Shown in pieces: positions 25,449 through 33,083 of a stretch of DNA of 64,000 bases. The first letter of the stretch is position 1. Each line of letters starts with the position of its first letter. The notes under the pieces were generated by a model. The model saw only the letters and a list, made by a program, of their open reading frames with translations. It did no database searches and had not been told where the DNA came from. The stretch lies in NCBI GenBank assembly GCA_947479935.1, contig CANKBG010000001.1, forward strand, positions 62,001 to 126,000, read 5' to 3'. Source of the DNA: Comamonadaceae bacterium. GTDB lineage: Bacteria > Pseudomonadota > Gammaproteobacteria > Burkholderiales > Burkholderiaceae_C. A program made the translations under genes and the position numbers.

Positions 25449-26317
25449 CCCCTGATTTATTAAAGCAAGGCGCACAGCGAGTTGCTCAACGCATTGAGAA
25501 AGTGAGTAACGAGACTGAGTCGGGTGGCCGCGATGCCAGTTATGGCAGAGTGAACTTACCAGGTGAAGTGGATGTGTCTCACGGTCGAATTTTGTATTTA
25601 GAAGAAGTGAGTGTGAGCTTTGATGGCTTCAAGGCCATCAACAAACTTTCTCTTGACATTGCACCGGGAGAGTTGCGTTGCATCATTGGCCCCAATGGTG
25701 CTGGTAAAACCACCATGATGGACATCATCACCGGGAAAACTCGGCCCGATGAAGGGCGGGTTTATTTTGGTAGCACCATTGATTTGCTGCGTCACAACGA
25801 ACCAGAAATTGCACAATTGGGCATTGGCCGAAAATTTCAAAAGCCCACGGTGTTTGAATATCTCACGGTGTTTGAAAACTTAGAACTGGCCCTCAAAACA
25901 CCCAAAGGTGTCAAGGCGTCGATGTTTTTCAAACTTGATTCTGCGCAGTCTGATCGTTTGGCGGAAGTGCTTCACACCATTCATTTGGCAGACAGTGTGC
26001 TTACGCAGGCTGGCAATCTAAGTCATGGCCAAAAGCAGTGGTTAGAAATTGGCATGTTACTCATGCAAGACCCCAAATTATTGTTGTTGGATGAACCCGT
26101 GGCTGGCATGACCGATCATGAGACAGAGCGTACCGCTGAATTATTTCTAAGTTTGAAGGGCAAGCATTCTTTGATGGTGGTGGAACATGACATGGGTTTC
26201 ATCAAAACCATTTCTGACATTGTCACGGTGCTGTGTGATGGTTCAGTCTTGGCCCAAGGCACCCTTGATCAGGTTCAATCTGACGAGCGCGTGATTGAAG
26301 TTTATTTAGGCCGTTAA
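25445..26317 (+). CDS. urtD: Urea ABC transporter ATP-binding protein UrtD
   Basis: 290 residues. After a 45-residue N-terminal extension comes an LivG-type ATPase: Walker A GPNGAGKTTMMD, signature LSHGQKQWLEIGMLL, Walker B LLLLDEPVAGM and the switch His in VVEHDMGF. GTG start 25445 overlaps the urtC stop and has a near-perfect AAAGGAGG seven bases upstream. With UrtE it powers urea import. Confidence 0.96.
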   Translation: MTPDLLKQGAQRVAQRIEKVSNETESGGRDASYGRVNLPGEVDVSHGRILYLEEVSVSFDGFKAINKLSLDIAPGELRCIIGPNGAGKTTMMDIITGKTRPDEGRVYFGSTIDLLRHNEPEIAQLGIGRKFQKPTVFEYLTVFENLELALKTPKGVKASMFFKLDSAQSDRLAEVLHTIHLADSVLTQAGNLSHGQKQWLEIGMLLMQDPKLLLLDEPVAGMTDHETERTAELFLSLKGKHSLMVVEHDMGFIKTISDIVTVLCDGSVLAQGTLDQVQSDERVIEVYLGR

Positions 26318-26328
26318 GAGGCATTGAC

Positions 26329-27036
26329 ATGAATTTAACGGTACAAAATATTCAGCAGTATTACGGTGGGTCCCATATTTTGCGTGATGTGAGTCTGGAA
26401 GCTAAGCAGGGTGAAGTAACCGTTTTGTTGGGCCGAAATGGCGTGGGTAAAACCACCTTGCTTAAATCGCTGATGGGTGTGGTGCCTATCAAAAGTGGGT
26501 CGGTGGTATTGGGTTCGCAAGACCTGACACGAGCCACGCCTTACGAACGTGCCCGCGCGGGGGTAGGCTATGTGCCACAAGGTAGAGAAATTTTTGCACG
26601 ACTTACCGTGGAAGAAAATTTGCAGATGGGCTTGTCCACTCAGCCTGGCGGCACGCCTATTCCAGCAGAGTTGTTTGAGTTGTTTCCAGTTTTGAAGCAA
26701 ATGCTGCATCGCCGCGGTGGCGATTTATCGGGCGGACAGCAACAGCAATTGTCGATTGCCCGCGCTTTGGCCGCAAAACCAAAACTACTTGTTTTGGACG
26801 AGCCCACAGAAGGCATTCAACCCAGCATCATCAAAGACATTGGCCGCGTGATTCGAAGTTTGGCTGATGAAGGGATGCAAGGGCATCGCATGGCTGTGCT
26901 TCTGTGTGAGCAGTATTACGACTTTGCTGAGGAGCTGGCAGACGCGTACATGGTGATGGAACGCGGTGAAGTGATTGCCAAAGGCCCGGGCCATGAAATG
27001 AAGGCCAAGGGCATACGCCAATTGGTGGCGATTTAA
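26329..27036 (+). CDS. urtE: Urea ABC transporter ATP-binding protein UrtE
   Basis: 235 residues, LivF-type ATPase: Walker A GRNGVGKTTLLKSL, YVPQGREIFARLTVEENL, signature LSGGQQQQLSIARAL, Walker B LLVLDEPTEGIQPSI. It is the last gene of the urt operon and ends convergent with ureD, overlapping it by four bases. Confidence 0.96.
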   Translation: MNLTVQNIQQYYGGSHILRDVSLEAKQGEVTVLLGRNGVGKTTLLKSLMGVVPIKSGSVVLGSQDLTRATPYERARAGVGYVPQGREIFARLTVEENLQMGLSTQPGGTPIPAELFELFPVLKQMLHRRGGDLSGGQQQQLSIARALAAKPKLLVLDEPTEGIQPSIIKDIGRVIRSLADEGMQGHRMAVLLCEQYYDFAEELADAYMVMERGEVIAKGPGHEMKAKGIRQLVAI

Positions 27037-27863
27037 ACGCTCCAAATGCGAGGCGGCGTGCTAGGCAATGCCCAAAGCGTGTGACGCCATGTGGCCCAAA
27101 CTTGCTTGAGCAAGTCCATGGTGGGTTCCACCAAGGGAGACATGACTCGCAGCACAATGACTTGGGGATGCGCGCAGGTTAAGCCAGCTTGTCCTTTTAA
27201 GGCGTGCGCTTCCAAAACCTCCTGAGCGGCTTCTAAGGCGTGTTCTGCGCGGCCAGGTTCAATGGCGCTGCCTGCAGCAAAGACCAATGTACCCAAGCAC
27301 TTTTGGCCTGCCATGCCAAGAGGGCTGTTCAGCCAACGTGCATCGGTGCCACGGATGTTGCCTTTTTCTAACCACACACCTGGAATTTCCAAATGTTGCT
27401 GAAAGTGGCCTTGGTTGAATGCCATGTCCGAGCTGGGAAGACCTAGTGCTGTCACATCCCATGTGATCAATTCAGCGCTAGGCTCCAAATTGAAGATGGC
27501 TCGATTGGTGGCTTCGCAGTTGTTGTAAGCAATGGCTTCTAGCGGCAACCATTCAAGGCGTGCACCATTTGATACGTGCGCAACAACGTGCTGAAGCGCA
27601 GGGTGCCCGCCAGATTTGTAAAACCGAGTGGCACCAGGTGTACTTACCAGACCATGGGCGCCCTTTGCCACACTCACCCGAATGTCTAATGTGTCACCAC
27701 CCACTAAACCACCGGGTGGATGCACCAGCACGTTATGGCAAATTTGATCGCCTTCTGGGTACAGGCTTTGCAGAATTCGCAAAGGCCCTTGGTGCAAAAA
27801 CCTGGCAACGGTGCGCTGTGACTCGAGGGTGTAATCTAGTTTGAGTTCAGCGCGCCACGCCAT
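27033..27863 (-). CDS. ureD: Urease accessory protein UreD (UreH)
   Basis: About 277 residues. Segments LHQGPLRILQSLYPEGDQICHNVLVHPPGGLVGGDTL (key part HPPGGLVGGDTL), TPGATRFYKS and EAIAYNNCEATNRAIFNL are typical of UreD, the scaffold that recruits UreF and UreG to apo-urease. I chose ATG 27863 (MAWRAELKLDY), since the longer frame overlaps the upstream channel gene. In many relatives ureD lies between urtE and ureA on the same strand; here it is inverted, convergent with urtE and 6 kb from ureA, placed 11 bases after the potassium channel gene and probably transcribed with it. Confidence 0.93.
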   Translation of the reverse strand: MAWRAELKLDYTLESQRTVARFLHQGPLRILQSLYPEGDQICHNVLVHPPGGLVGGDTLDIRVSVAKGAHGLVSTPGATRFYKSGGHPALQHVVAHVSNGARLEWLPLEAIAYNNCEATNRAIFNLEPSAELITWDVTALGLPSSDMAFNQGHFQQHLEIPGVWLEKGNIRGTDARWLNSPLGMAGQKCLGTLVFAAGSAIEPGRAEHALEAAQEVLEAHALKGQAGLTCAHPQVIVLRVMSPLVEPTMDLLKQVWATWRHTLWALPSTPPRIWSV

Positions 27864-27874
27864 AAGGACCCGTG

Positions 27875-29503
27875 TTATTTGGAGGATGATTGTTGAAGAC
27901 CAATCAATATCCAAAGCTTCTTGTCTGTTTCTGTCAGTCTCTCAGAGCCGTCTACTGCTGCATGAAACTTTTCTTGGTCCGTCAATAAGCTGAGCTGTCT
28001 GACTTGACCCAACAGGTGTTTGAAGTGTTCGATGGTGTGGTCTGTGTTGGTTGCGATTTTGTGCAAAGGCAGAATTGCAACGTCGTCCATCAGTTCACGT
28101 TCCCGCTTCGCTTTTTCGATTAAGAGTTTCACTTCTTCATCACTCAAGTGCAAGCGCTTGGCTTCTGTTTTGATATACAGAGCCTCATCTTCGTCAATGT
28201 TACCGTCTGACAACATTTCGAAAAGCTTGTTCACCAAGGCCTCGCGGTCCGATTTAAGTTGGTCACTGAAAGCGGACGACAAGAGCGCAGCAGGAATCGC
28301 AAAAATACCAATGCCGATCAAAGCCAGCACAATGGTCATGGCGCGGCCAGCGGGTGTGACGGGCGAAATATCGCCATAACCCACTGAGGCCAGTGTGATC
28401 ACCGCCCAGTAAATGGATTGGGGAATGTTCTCAAACTTTTCAGGCTGCGCTTCGTGCTCAAACAAATAGCCCAAGCTGGCGGTCATGACCACCAGCAACA
28501 ACATGATGAAGGCCGAGGCGGCCATCACAGGCCATTCGCGAGCGATCACTTTCATCAGTGATTGTGTGGCACCTGTATAGCGCGTGAGCTTGAGCAATCG
28601 GAGCAAGCGGAACACCCGCATGAATCGCAAGTCAATCAGGTGGTGCAAGAACACCTCTAAGAAGAAGGGTGCAATGGCCAACAAGTCGATGATGGACGAG
28701 GTAGATTTGGCCAGTTTGAGCCTTCCTGTAAAGGCCTTTTTGTAGCCGGGCTCTTCAACGCAACAGTACATGCGCAGGCAGTACTCAAAGGTGAAGATGG
28801 AAACCGCAATGGCATCCAAAATGAGGAACTCCATGTTTAGCAAGTAATGAATGCTGTGCACCGATTCCAAGATCACGGCCAATACAGAGATGACCACCCA
28901 AACTACAATGAAAGAGTCGTAAAGGTTGTGCAAGTCGCCACCGTAGGCACTGGGAAACACCAGAGCATGCACGCGCTGGCGGAAGGTGCGGCCTTTGTTG
29001 GCTATGCTGAACGCTTTGTAAGCCGGAATCAAAACTCGGAAGAGTTTCAAGATTCGCAGCAGCCGCAAGAACCGAAGGTAGCGCAAGTCAATGGAAATAA
29101 AGGCTTGTAAAAAGAAAGGCAGGATGGCAATCAAATCAATGATGGCAAAGGGACTGGTGGCATATTTGGCCCGCGAGAATCGGTGCTTTTTAAACTCCTC
29201 GTCTTCGGGCGCTAGGTAGAAACGAACCAAGTACTCAATACTGAAAATGACCACTGAGGCCACGTCAAAGTAATGAAACCAGGTTGAGTAAAGTTCATGA
29301 ATGGCCGGAACTTGCTCGAACATCAGTGCGAACAAATTGGCCACAATCAAAATGCCAATCCAACGGTCGATGGTTTTTTGATAATTGCCCTCAATGTGAG
29401 GGTTTAACAGCCAGCAATAAAGCCATTCGCGAAACGGTAAATCGCTCGAAATGTGGGCTTCATGGTCGGTGATGAGTTGGGATTCTAAGTCATTGATTTG
29501 CAT
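27875..29503 (-). CDS. Potassium channel with two voltage-sensor domains and one pore
   Basis: 542 residues. First sensor domain: S1-S3 at about 44-135, S4 with regularly spaced arginines RYLRFLRLLRILKLFR (141-156). Second sensor domain: S1-S3 at about 194-287, S4 RFMRVFRLLRLLKLTR (293-308). A single pore follows: S5 about 325-348, filter TLASVGYGD (370-378), S6 to about 412. The C-terminal 120 residues are charged and helical, probably cytoplasmic. Ordinary bacterial Kv channels have one sensor and one pore in about 250-300 residues. A full 6-helix first repeat with its pore deleted would explain this layout. It sits between a small membrane protein gene and ureD, with 11-base gaps on both sides. 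Confidence 0.87.
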   Translation of the reverse strand: MQINDLESQLITDHEAHISSDLPFREWLYCWLLNPHIEGNYQKTIDRWIGILIVANLFALMFEQVPAIHELYSTWFHYFDVASVVIFSIEYLVRFYLAPEDEEFKKHRFSRAKYATSPFAIIDLIAILPFFLQAFISIDLRYLRFLRLLRILKLFRVLIPAYKAFSIANKGRTFRQRVHALVFPSAYGGDLHNLYDSFIVVWVVISVLAVILESVHSIHYLLNMEFLILDAIAVSIFTFEYCLRMYCCVEEPGYKKAFTGRLKLAKSTSSIIDLLAIAPFFLEVFLHHLIDLRFMRVFRLLRLLKLTRYTGATQSLMKVIAREWPVMAASAFIMLLLVVMTASLGYLFEHEAQPEKFENIPQSIYWAVITLASVGYGDISPVTPAGRAMTIVLALIGIGIFAIPAALLSSAFSDQLKSDREALVNKLFEMLSDGNIDEDEALYIKTEAKRLHLSDEEVKLLIEKAKRERELMDDVAILPLHKIATNTDHTIEHFKHLLGQVRQLSLLTDQEKFHAAVDGSERLTETDKKLWILIGLQQSSSK

Positions 29504-29514
29504 GATCGTGTTCC

Positions 29515-30084
29515 TTAGAATTCAAATTCATCAACTTTAACGGGGTAGCCACCCTTATCGCACACCGTCAACTTTAAAGTTAATTTGGTGTCGATGGGGT
29601 CGGTGTCAACCAACTGAGAGGCCGCCACGGGAATGGCCGAGCCCACTGGGGTTGCCATCAGTTTTTCTAGAAAGATGGCGCCAATGGTGCTCCTGTCTTT
29701 GGGGTCGCATTTGGCAACAAAATGAACAGGTTTTTGGGTGAAAGGGTTGGTCAGGTTGTTTAGTGAATCAACTTTTTCAGTCAGTTCTTTAAAACAGTCG
29801 CCCCAAAGTTTGCGCTCCATGTCGCTGGCAGCGCAATTGCCAACGCTGAAGCCTTCTTTACTCCGGGCTTCGCTGTTGTCCTTCATCCACTTCATCCAAG
29901 CTTCGCCGTTGTGCTTGGTGACTTCGTTCTTGTAGCCCTCTTTGTAAGCCAAAACGCCAACCCATGCCACAGTGGCCATGATGCAAGCTAAAAGGATGAG
30001 AAACAAAAAATCGGATCGATTGGGCATGCCCGAATTGACCGGTGCTGCTTGAGCGGCATCGTGTGTGTGAACATTGTCAGTCAT
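29515..30084 (-). CDS. Membrane-anchored protein of unknown function beside the channel gene
   Basis: About 190 residues. A short polar N-terminus is followed by one membrane helix (FLFLILLACIMATVAWVGVL, near 25-45) and an exported domain of about 140 residues with four cysteines (in VGNCAAS, GDCF, AKCDPK, TVCDKG) that could form two disulfides. No family recognised. ATG 30084 gives the simplest N-terminus; ATG 30099 is also possible. It precedes the tandem-sensor channel gene by 11 bases and is probably co-transcribed with it, which makes an accessory role plausible but unproven. Confidence 0.72.
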   Translation of the reverse strand: MTDNVHTHDAAQAAPVNSGMPNRSDFLFLILLACIMATVAWVGVLAYKEGYKNEVTKHNGEAWMKWMKDNSEARSKEGFSVGNCAASDMERKLWGDCFKELTEKVDSLNNLTNPFTQKPVHFVAKCDPKDRSTIGAIFLEKLMATPVGSAIPVAASQLVDTDPIDTKLTLKLTVCDKGGYPVKVDEFEF

Positions 30085-30264
30085 GTGAGAGGATTCCATG
30101 AAGATGGCAAAAAATGTGAAATGCCGATGCGGCATTTCCATACATATGTGCATCGTATTGAATCGGCTTGGAACGTCAAGTCTTTAATGATTTTTGCAAG
30201 CGATACGGGCAATGAAGTATAAAAAAGTTTTCAATAATATTTCAATAAGTCAAAAATATGACGT

Positions 30265-31032
30265 TTATTCGTTGTTGGTGCTGCGATGAGCCCAGGCTGT
30301 GGTGTGCTTCTCGATATAGCTAAAAAGCTCGTACATCACCATGGCCATTGCGCCCACCACGACCAAGCCTGAAAAAGCCAAGCCCATTTGCATGGCGGAA
30401 CCTGCTGAAATTAGCAAATAGCCAATGCCTTCATTGGCCGCGGTCATTTCAGACACAGTGGTGCCTACAAATGCCAAGGTAATGGCCACCTTCAGTGAGC
30501 CAAAGAAATAGGGCATAGAGCGGGGTAGGCCCACCTTAACCAACACATCCCACCGCTTGGCGCCCAGAACGCGCAGAACATCTTCTAGTTCGGGTTCAAG
30601 AGTGGCCAAGCCCGTGGCAATGTTGACCATGATGGGAAAGAAGCTGATGAGAAAAGCAGTGAGGATGGCGGGGCCAATGCCAATGCCAAACCACACCACC
30701 AAGATGGGCACAAAGGCAGCTTTGGGCAGCGCATTGAAAGCAGTCATGAGGGGATAGACCGCGGCATACGCCAGGCGGGAACTGCCAATGACGAAGCCCA
30801 ATAAAACACCCACCACAATGGCAATGCCAAAACCGGCCATGGTGACCCAGTAAGTTCGCCATGCGTGTGCCGCAATGACGCCGCTAAATTCAACGGTTTG
30901 TTGAGCGATGCGATACGGGCTGGGGAAAATAAATTCTGAAACATTGAAAATACTGCAGATGGCTTGCCAGATGACAAGCGTGAGTACCAACAAAATCCAG
31001 GGTGCGGTTGCTTCTAGCGTTTTCTTATTCAC
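30265..31032 (-). CDS. ABC transporter permease, NitT/TauT type
   Basis: 255 residues with six predicted membrane helices and the BPD_transp_1 loop VLRVLGAKRWDVLVKVGLPRSMPYFFGSLKVA (key part VLGAKRWDVLVKVGLP), typical of SsuC/TauC-like permeases. The start is GTG 31032, 12 bases after the ATPase stop, with AGGTGAT upstream. It is the third gene of an SBP-ATPase-permease operon that sits beside ureide and purine degradation genes, so the substrate is probably a purine-related compound such as a ureide or pyrimidine/purine base. Confidence 0.92.
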   Translation of the reverse strand: MNKKTLEATAPWILLVLTLVIWQAICSIFNVSEFIFPSPYRIAQQTVEFSGVIAAHAWRTYWVTMAGFGIAIVVGVLLGFVIGSSRLAYAAVYPLMTAFNALPKAAFVPILVVWFGIGIGPAILTAFLISFFPIMVNIATGLATLEPELEDVLRVLGAKRWDVLVKVGLPRSMPYFFGSLKVAITLAFVGTTVSEMTAANEGIGYLLISAGSAMQMGLAFSGLVVVGAMAMVMYELFSYIEKHTTAWAHRSTNNE

Positions 31033-31044
31033 AACATCACCTGA

Positions 31045-31863
31045 TTATGGATGGCTGGCTGCGCCAGCTTTGCGAATGGCGCCAATGTGGCCGCGCAATT
31101 CGTGAACGATGTTGGTGAACTCGGGTGAGTAAGTTACTTCCAAATCGCGAGGACGAGGCAGGTCGATTTCTTTTTTCACAACAAATCGGCCTGGACTCTT
31201 GCTCATAACATAAACCGTGTCGGCTAAAAAAACCGATTCGCGCAAATCATGTGTGACCAAAATGACATTGAACCTTTGCTCAGTCCAGAGGTCGCGCAAA
31301 ATGCACCATAACTCTTCGCGAGTGAAGGCATCGAGCGCACCAAAGGGCTCGTCGAGTAACAACATTTTGGGTTCGTGAATGAGCGCACGGCAGATGCTGG
31401 CGCGCTGTTGCATGCCGCCAGAGAGTTGCCATGGATATTTGTCTTCGTAGCCACCCAGACCCACCGTTCTTAAAAGCTTTCGGGCACGCTCTGCAAATTC
31501 TTCTTTGCGTTGCTTAAATTGGGTGCGAAAAGGTTCGACAATTTCAAGCGGCAACAAGACGTTGTCAAGCGTGCTGCGCCATGGCAAAAGAGAAGGGGCT
31601 TGGAAAGCCATGCCGCTGATTTTCAAGGGGCCGGTAACGGCTTGGCCATCGACAAAAATTTGGCCCTTGCTAGGCCGCTTCAGTCCGGTGGTAAGCTTCA
31701 TGAAAGTGGACTTGCCACAACCAGAGGGGCCCACAATGGCAATGAACTCGCCCTGTTTGACTTGCAAGTTGATGTCTTCAACGGCAAAGTGATTTTCCGC
31801 TAACAACTCGTCGTTGTAGGCCAACCAAACATTTTGGAAATCAACGAAATTTGCAGTGGTCAA
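31045..31863 (-). CDS. ABC transporter ATP-binding protein, NitT/TauT type
   Basis: 272 residues. Walker A GPSGCGKSTFMKL, Q-loop AFQAPSLLPWRSTLDNVLLP, signature LSGGMQQRASICRAL, Walker B LLLDEPFGALDAFTRE, switch His in LVTHDLRESVFLAD; this pattern is typical of SsuB/TauB/NrtD-like proteins. No ATG is available near the conserved start; TTG 31863, with GAGG upstream, appears to be used. It lies between the binding protein and the permease. Confidence 0.92.
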   Translation of the reverse strand: MTTANFVDFQNVWLAYNDELLAENHFAVEDINLQVKQGEFIAIVGPSGCGKSTFMKLTTGLKRPSKGQIFVDGQAVTGPLKISGMAFQAPSLLPWRSTLDNVLLPLEIVEPFRTQFKQRKEEFAERARKLLRTVGLGGYEDKYPWQLSGGMQQRASICRALIHEPKMLLLDEPFGALDAFTREELWCILRDLWTEQRFNVILVTHDLRESVFLADTVYVMSKSPGRFVVKKEIDLPRPRDLEVTYSPEFTNIVHELRGHIGAIRKAGAASHP

Positions 31864-31886
31864 AACAGGACGCCTCGTTCAATCAA

Positions 31887-32921
31887 TTACTTTTTGGGCT
31901 TTGGCAAGATGTCGAGTTCTTTGGCGCTTGGCAAGAACGAGCCATTCCAAATGTCTTCAGACTTGACGCGTGTTTTGGTGTTGAACGCGTCTGACACTTG
32001 CGATGCCATGAGTGACAGGCGAGGGCCTTTGATTTGACCAAAACCTTCTTCACGAGCGGAGGGGCTGTTGATGACAGTGTCGATAGCCAACTGCAGACGA
32101 CGCGTTTCGAGTTCCACGTTGATGATGCCGTCGCGCGCTTTGACATCGGCAATCACAGCGGCAGGGTTGTTGATGACATCCTTAGCGCCTTTGGTGAAAG
32201 CGGCTAAGAAAGCTTTGACTGCAGCTGGATTTTCTTTGATGATTTTGGGTGATGCAATGATGGCGTTGCCATACAACTTTACGCCAAAGTCTGGGTACTG
32301 CATCACGACCACTTCTTCGGCCTTGACGCCGCGGGCTTCGATGTTGAGCAATGATGTGAATGTGAAGCCTGTGATGGCATCAACATCGCCGCGGACCAAC
32401 ATGGTTTCACGCAGTGGTGGGTCCATGGCAGTCCAAGCCACATTGCCAATGTTGTTGGCTTTTTGGAAGATGGGGAAAGCGCGTCGACCTGCGTCAAAAA
32501 CAGGGGCGCCCAATTTTTTGCCAGCTAAATCGGCCGGAGTTTTGATGCCCGATTTTTTAAGTGCCATGACCGAAGCGGGCGTGTTGTTGTAGACCATCAT
32601 GATGGCCACAGGTTTATTGGGAACTTCGGGGTTGTTGGCGTGGAATTCCATGAGGGCAGCTAAGTCGGCAAAACCGATGTCGTAGCTGCCAGAAGCAACG
32701 CGAGTGACAGCGCCGCCAGAACCATTGCCAGCATCAACTGTGACATCTAGCTTGGCATCTTTGAAGTAGCCTTTGGCAACAGGCGTGAGGAACAAGGCTG
32801 CGGGGCCTTCAAAGCGCCAGTCCAACTGAAATTTGATGGGCGTGGTTTGGGCACTGGCGATGCCAAATGTGCAGGCCGCTACAAGAGCAGCTGTTGTCTT
32901 AAGCAAGAAACGTTTTTTCAT
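31887..32921 (-). CDS. NMT1/THI5-like ABC substrate-binding protein
   Basis: About 344 residues, periplasmic. Signal peptide TTAALVAACTFGIASA, then KFQLDWRFEGPAALFLTPVAKGYFKDAKLDVTVDAG (in parts FQLDWRFEGPAALFL and KGYFKDAKLDV) and GGAVTRVASGSYDIGFADLAALMEF, the NMT1 fold used for aromatic or heterocyclic amines. ATG 32921 has GGAG six bases upstream. A sigma-54-like promoter and a copy of the GntR palindrome lie upstream, linking the transporter to nitrogen starvation and to the purine genes. The substrate cannot be read from sequence. Confidence 0.9.
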   Translation of the reverse strand: MKKRFLLKTTAALVAACTFGIASAQTTPIKFQLDWRFEGPAALFLTPVAKGYFKDAKLDVTVDAGNGSGGAVTRVASGSYDIGFADLAALMEFHANNPEVPNKPVAIMMVYNNTPASVMALKKSGIKTPADLAGKKLGAPVFDAGRRAFPIFQKANNIGNVAWTAMDPPLRETMLVRGDVDAITGFTFTSLLNIEARGVKAEEVVVMQYPDFGVKLYGNAIIASPKIIKENPAAVKAFLAAFTKGAKDVINNPAAVIADVKARDGIINVELETRRLQLAIDTVINSPSAREEGFGQIKGPRLSLMASQVSDAFNTKTRVKSEDIWNGSFLPSAKELDILPKPKK

Positions 32922-32966
32922 AGAGGCTCCGATTAAAAAAATGACATTGATTTTGATAAAGTACTT

Positions 32967-32982
32967 AGCAATAAGGATGCCA
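32967..32982 (-). promoter_or_regulatory. Probable sigma-54 promoter of the NMT1-type transporter operon
   Basis: On the minus strand TGGCATCCTTATTGCT fits TGGCAY-N5-TTGCW at every specified position. Transcription would begin near 32956, about 35 bases before the ATG. The GntR-type palindrome at 33016-33031 lies upstream of it. Confidence 0.68.
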
Positions 32983-33015
32983 TTATGAAGTGCTTGAAAA
33001 GTCACTTTGTTTTAT

Positions 33016-33031
33016 AAAGTGTATACAATTT
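33016..33031. promoter_or_regulatory. GntR-type operator copy upstream of the transporter operon
   Basis: AAAGTGTATACAATTT, identical to the palindrome at 37774-37789 except for one base (A for C at position 13). It lies between the M20 hydrolase gene and the binding protein gene, upstream of the sigma-54-like motif. Confidence 0.65.
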
Positions 33032-33083
33032 GAGCTATTTTAAGCCTCGGTAAAACCCTTGTCCGCACCAAAACGACTTTAAA

